A stretch of 64,000 nt of DNA from Phorcus lineatus. Its lineage: Eukaryota > Mollusca > Gastropoda > Trochida > Trochidae. Shown piece after piece: positions 59,994-64,000 of this stretch. Position 1 is the first letter of the stretch; each line of letters starts with the position of its first letter. The stretch is from positions 60,715,022 to 60,779,021 of the forward strand of contig OV121081.1 in NCBI GenBank assembly GCA_921293015.1. Reading direction: 5' to 3'. The translations under genes and the position numbers were made by a program. The notes under the pieces are model-generated. The model was given only the letters and a program-made list of their open reading frames with translations, had not been told where the DNA came from and did not search any database.

Positions 59994-60978
59994 ATTGAAT
60001 TGAAAAAAAAGCCTTTCTATAAATTCAAATAATTTTGATTTATCATATATTTGATAAAGAAAACTTGCTACAATGTGTAGGATATGGTTGAGAGAGATGT
60101 GACCATTTTTCTCAAAGGAATACCAACAGTTATAGTCTCATATGTTTGCATCCCTTAATTTTTGCCCATATTTTCTCAAAAGAATTCTATGCACAAGACA
60201 TTTAAAACGACTTAAAGAAAATTTACTGTTTTTAAATGTTATTACAGATAACCCTACAAATCTTTGAAATAATTTCATCTTATTTTTAATATATTTATTA
60301 GAGCCAAGAGTCTACATTAAACCCGATGCCCATCAACCTCAATTATTCTTAGCGGTAAACATCTCTCACCTGAATGCTTTATCTTAAATGCACAGTGAGC
60401 CAAACATTTACCAGTAGGGTGGTAGGTAGAACCCTTAAATCCATGTCAGCATCAAACATTATCATAGGGCTACATTGGTTAGCAAGAGTGGTTGTAGTGC
60501 ATTGCAGGAGAAAACTAAGACTTCTGTAAAAGCAATTGATTATTCATAATTCACGGCTTGTATAGTGCAATAGCTGTCAGGGTTGATGTACATTTGTATT
60601 GTTACATATCCATTTAGTTTTTCACATATCTCCATGTCAGTTTCAGCTATTTCAATTTAAATATAGTAAACATTCATTGGAAATAATGAAAATATTTTGA
60701 TATTTCAGGATCTTATGAAAAGGAATTCAATGGATATCTTGTCAAAATAGCTGCAAATTAGAAAAAAACCACACATATACATGATGGAAATGCCAACTTC
60801 TTCTGAGAACATTAAATACCATAATATTGACCGGGGAAAGTTGTGTAAGGACTAGAAGTAAAGATTATTTTTACAGGATGTAGTTTCCAAACAACTATTA
60901 AATAGACTGTTAAGTCAGTTTTATGAAAATATAATTTGTATTTATCAAGAGAGTCATATGAAGAATTGACTCTAAGAC
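59994..60978. other. Upstream region of the GON4L homologue
   Basis: AT-rich. An acceptor-like ATTATTTTTACAG ends at 60876, and in-frame stops (TGA, TAA) lie directly before the ATG at 60979, so any upstream exon joined there would be 5' UTR. No promoter element is clear. Confidence 0.5.
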
Positions 60979-61802
60979 ATGGAAACTGTTAAGAAAGATG
61001 ATGCCACAAACACAAAAGCATGTACAGCTGGAGGTGATGAGAAAGGAACAGAAATGGTTAGCACGGATGCCAAAGGTTCACCAGTCGAGACAATGGCTAG
61101 CTGCTCCATTGAGAAAGGAGCAGAAATTGTTAGCACTGACACAAAATGTGCAACAGTGGAAACAAAGATTAGCAGCTCCACTGGAAATGGAGCAAAAATG
61201 GTAAGCATGGACGACAAAGATTCAACACCCGAGACAATGGCTAGCGGCTCCACTGAGAAAGGAGCAGAAATGGTTAGCACAGACCCCAAAGGTTCAACAA
61301 TGGAGACAAAGATAAGCAGCTCGACTGGGAAAGGAGCAAAAATGGTAAGCACAGACATCAAAGCTTCAACAGTCGAGACAATGGCTACCTGCTCCACTGA
61401 TACCTTGTTGAAAGAAGACCAAGGGGTCAAGGAGACCAAGGCAGAGAATTCAAATAATGAGGACTCTGACAGCCAATGGACAGATATTGATACATCAGGT
61501 GAAGAAGATAAAGTCATATCCAAAAAAGTGACCAAAAAGTGTGTTAAGAAAGGTTCCAAAAAGCTGAAGAAAAGTTTTTCAAGCACACCAGTAAAGAAAA
61601 AAGTTTCAAGCAATTTGAGCGAGGAAGAGCAAAAGAATTATGCATTTATTAGTGAACAGTTGACAATTTTGAATGATGAAAGCTGTTCAAGGACAGATGT
61701 TGATGCTAATAAACACAAAAAAGAGCCTAAAAACAAACAGAAAGAGGCAAGGAAAAAGATCCCCAAAAAACCTAATGTATCTAAATCTGAACTTGATGAA
61801 AG
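60979..61802 (+). CDS. GON4L: GON4L exon with 24-aa repeats
   Basis: Residues 1-274 plus two bases of the next codon, donor AG|GTGTGT. Residues 22-141 are five 24-residue repeats of the form KGAEMVSTDxKGSTxET followed by a variable six-residue end. The ends alternate between MASxSTE and KISSSTG types. The remainder is acidic (NNEDSDSQWTDIDTSGEED), then strongly basic, consistent with a disordered nuclear N-terminus. Confidence 0.78.
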
Positions 61803-64000
61803 GTGTGTATAATAAGTGATAGGTACTTGAAAATCTTTTATCAACATGTTAGAAAACAACCAAGAAAGAAAGTTCTTGATTTATGGTAATCCAATAATAG
61901 ATTTGGTGATTCATTAAGTGTTTGCTTATTATATTACCAAATTCATTAATACAGAAAGTTTGCCACATCTAATTGCTATTTGTTTGTGAATACACTTGGT
62001 AGGACCTTTGGCTAATGTAGAAGATAAGATCATGAAAGAGTTGTCCATCATAGCATTCACATAGAAGAGTTATCAAGTCACAACCATGTTGTTTTGTTGA
62101 GGTTACCATGGCAAAGTGAAATTTGTCCTAAAGCATAGTTGGAAGCTTTTTTAAAAAAAAATCTTCTACAGGCAGATGTGTACTTATATGTAAATGAAGA
62201 AAATTTATCCAGTAGTATGATTTATACCCCTTTTCATTTTTAAAATGCTTTAATAGTTATTAAGGTCATTGATGAATGCAATAAGAAATGTTTGCCTTGC
62301 ATTTCCAGTCAATGTTTTTCACTTGCTTTTATTTCAGAAATGCAGTAAGGAAGAAACTCGAGACTACTCCTCCTCCAACTCCCCAGAAAGTATCTGGTAA
62401 TATCGATGCTGGTGTCAGCAGTGCTGATGACCCTGACACATCCCAGGATGCCTTGCAAATTGACGAGGAGGAGCTTGACGATCGATTGGACAAGAAGGCA
62501 GAGAGAACAGGGCTGACAGCTGTTAATGTCAAGAACATCATACATGTACAGTGGGACTTTCATTTTTTGTTTGAATATGATCACATGTACCTAATTACTG
62601 CAGTATTTTCCTGGAGGGCATCCTTTGGTAAATTTACCAACCTTTTCTGTCCCTTAAAATTTTGAGAAGTAGTACAGTTTTGAAAAGAGTCCAGAATGTC
62701 CACAATCTCCTGACCAACTAGGAAAAGTACTCTATCTACTTATAATGAAAAACACTTTTGTCTTGTTTAAACTTCATAATTAGTGCAAAAAATATAGCCA
62801 AACACATTACATGATTCAGTAATAGTAATTTGTTTGTTAAATTTAGATCAGTAATCTTGTCTCAATGCTCATAACCAACTATTATCTGTATCATTACCAT
62901 TTCAAATTCAGGAGTTGGTAAAGAATGTAGATGTTCAGCAGATGCTCAGGAACCACATGACTCAAGAACTGTCCAATATGTCTGAGGCTGGAAACCTCCC
63001 TTATGAACCCAAGATGACGCGAGCCAAAGTGAAGGAAGTCATTGAAAAGGGAGCGGTAGGTTCTTGATGTTTTCTTGAAGCTTTCTTTGTGACATTGGAA
63101 GGTATAATGCAAAGTTCATGAACAGAAACTAAAGATGTAATGGGAATAAAATGATGTTACAAAGTGACACTTCAAAATCAATCATAGGGGCCCAGCGTTT
63201 GAGGCAGACAGCAAGGTAGATAATGTATAATGTAACTACTAAAGTACAGTTTTGCCCTTGCATGAAACATGAGATCAGAGCTCATTTTAAACAAATTGAA
63301 TGTAAATTCACTTTTCAAATTAGTTTTCTAAATGAATATAGAATCTTTTTTGATGATTATACTGCTCACTTAACAAAATTCAATATTCAAACTTGTAACT
63401 GATACGAGATTTGAGAATTTTAGATTTGAGCTGGACTTGATAGTCTTCTGTTGAATTTATCTATTTCTAATTCAGCCTCTGCAGACATGGCCGCTATCCC
63501 CAGTGAAGAAAACAACAGCTGCTAAGAAACCCAGCATCTTGGACATTGACTTTCCTGATGATGAGGAGGATGACGAATATTCTCCTGACAAAGATGCTGA
63601 TGTTAGTACCGAGTTGAAAAGCTTCTAACTGCCTTTAACAGTAATTGGCCTCTTTTAAAAAACTTTCCAATAAAATTGATATTTTCAACCAGATATATTT
63701 AAGTAACCTTTTATTTTGTTTTAGCTTATATGGCACATAAGTCCTGTTAGGCTTTGACAGGTTCTGAAATCTGTAGTTCTGCATCCATAATTGAAAACTT
63801 TCTTACCTTTTTCCCAGAAAAGAAACTTATGAGGAGGTACCTTACACCCCAGGGATCAAACATTTTGATCTTGGTCCTGATCCCTATCAAGATGGAGTCA
63901 TTGCAGACATGACTCTAAAGTTTACGTTACATCTACTCAATCACAAGATTACTTACTTACTTGTTTTGAGGATTTTACATTTGCTACAAGCAAATATGAT
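60979..64000 (+). CDS. GON4L: GON4L (gon-4/udu) homologue, 5' part, four joined exons
   Basis: Exons 60979-61802, 62338-62545, 62912-63055 and 63476-63601 join in phase (2, 0, 0, 0) with GT-AG borders and give about 400 residues. Exon 1 has five 24-residue Ser/Thr-rich repeats, an acidic stretch and Lys-rich blocks. Exons 2-4 contain the recognisable GON4L conserved region: EEELDDRLDKKAERTGLTA, the YEPKMTRAKVKEVIEKGA block, WPLSPVKK, then DEEDDEYSPDKD, matching the vertebrate pattern MTRSKLKEVVEKG / W.ISPIKK / acidic DEEYxP. GON4L proteins are nuclear transcriptional co-regulators linked to YY1/HDAC complexes and cell-cycle control (known for vertebrates). The gene is cut by the right edge. 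The start is the first ATG after in-frame stops. Confidence 0.82.
61042..61401 (+). repeat. 72-bp coding minisatellite, 5 units
   Basis: Five in-frame 72-bp units within exon 1. Units alternate in two types, so the higher-order period is 144 bp (48 residues). Confidence 0.9.
62338..62545 (+). CDS. GON4L: GON4L exon 2
   Basis: Acceptor TTTATTTCAG; joins exon 1 to give ...DERNAVRKKLETTPPPTP. Contains the DRLDKKAERTGLTAVNVKN segment. The donor CAT|GTACAG is weak, but the phase and protein homology across the junction support it. Confidence 0.78.
62912..63055 (+). CDS. GON4L: GON4L exon 3
   Basis: 48 codons exactly, acceptor TTCAAATTCAG, donor GCG|GTAGGT. Carries the best-conserved block, EPKMTRAKVKEVIEKG. 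Confidence 0.87.
63476..63601 (+). CDS. GON4L: GON4L exon 4
   Basis: 42 codons, acceptor TTTCTAATTCAG, donor GAT|GTTAGT. Encodes TWPLSPVKK and the acidic DDEEDDEYSPDKDAD. Confidence 0.84.
63819..64000 (+). other. Possible further GON4L exon, phase not compatible
   Basis: After the acceptor TTTTTCCCAG (ending 63817) a frame stays open to the window edge and reads ETYEEVPYTPGIKHFDLG. This resembles the TPxIRH segment that follows the acidic block in vertebrate GON4L. It needs two bases carried over from the preceding exon, but exon 4 ends in phase 0. A missed micro-exon, an alternative donor, a sequence error or a non-exonic frame are all possible. Confidence 0.35.

Noticed and set aside
60972-61613. 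213-codon minus-strand frame opposite GON4L exon 1
   Set aside because: It is the antisense shadow of the 72-bp coding repeats and has no independent support.

Overview
The window is AT-rich animal nuclear DNA. Coding exons are split by GT-AG introns, there is no operon-like packing, and repeats of many kinds fill the spaces. A tRNA-headed SINE whose tail ends in GCGTTAAAC, a lineage-restricted set of intron-poor 7TM receptors and many small inverted-repeat elements suggest a lophotrochozoan, most likely a mollusc. That assignment is an inference; no species-diagnostic gene is present.

Layout. 1-2915 is the end of a satellite array of 70/71-bp units that runs off the left edge. 2.9-12.2 kb is mostly featureless, apart from a long CT microsatellite (8436-8569) and two weak candidate exons. 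12.9-52.7 kb holds five divergent rhodopsin-like 7TM receptor genes: R1 + 12971-13963, R2 - 22429-23427, R3 + 41519-42562, R4 + 47700-48674 and R5 + 51895-52671 (lacking TM1). Between and around them lie a SINE inside a 31-bp pyrimidine minisatellite (25.4-26.7 kb), a mariner transposase relic (30.6-30.9 kb), two LINE reverse-transcriptase relics, several minisatellites and at least four families of small inverted-repeat DNA elements. 53.4-60.0 kb is a stack of DNA elements with two clear nested insertions, each with a readable target-site duplication. 60.98-64.0 kb is the 5' part of a GON4L (gon-4/udu) homologue on the + strand. Four exons join in phase, and the gene continues past the right edge.

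Main biological signal. R1-R4 keep the class A scaffold: TM1 Asn, TM2 Asp and the TM3/ECL2 cysteine pair. The two activation motifs are replaced by another conserved pattern. The DRY position reads [LM][LI]N, always with the Asn 26 residues after the TM3 Cys. NPxxY is replaced by [LV]PxxW followed at fixed spacing by [DE][FI]R. Each coding sequence sits in one exon whose splice acceptor is only 0-38 nt upstream of the ATG. This looks like a locally expanded, lineage-specific receptor family with altered G-protein coupling or activation. The ligand and tissue cannot be read from the sequence.

R3-R5 are arranged head-to-tail within about 11 kb, R1 and R2 are more scattered, and GON4L is an unrelated conserved neighbour. 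Most other open frames in the window arise from simple repeats and are not reported as genes.
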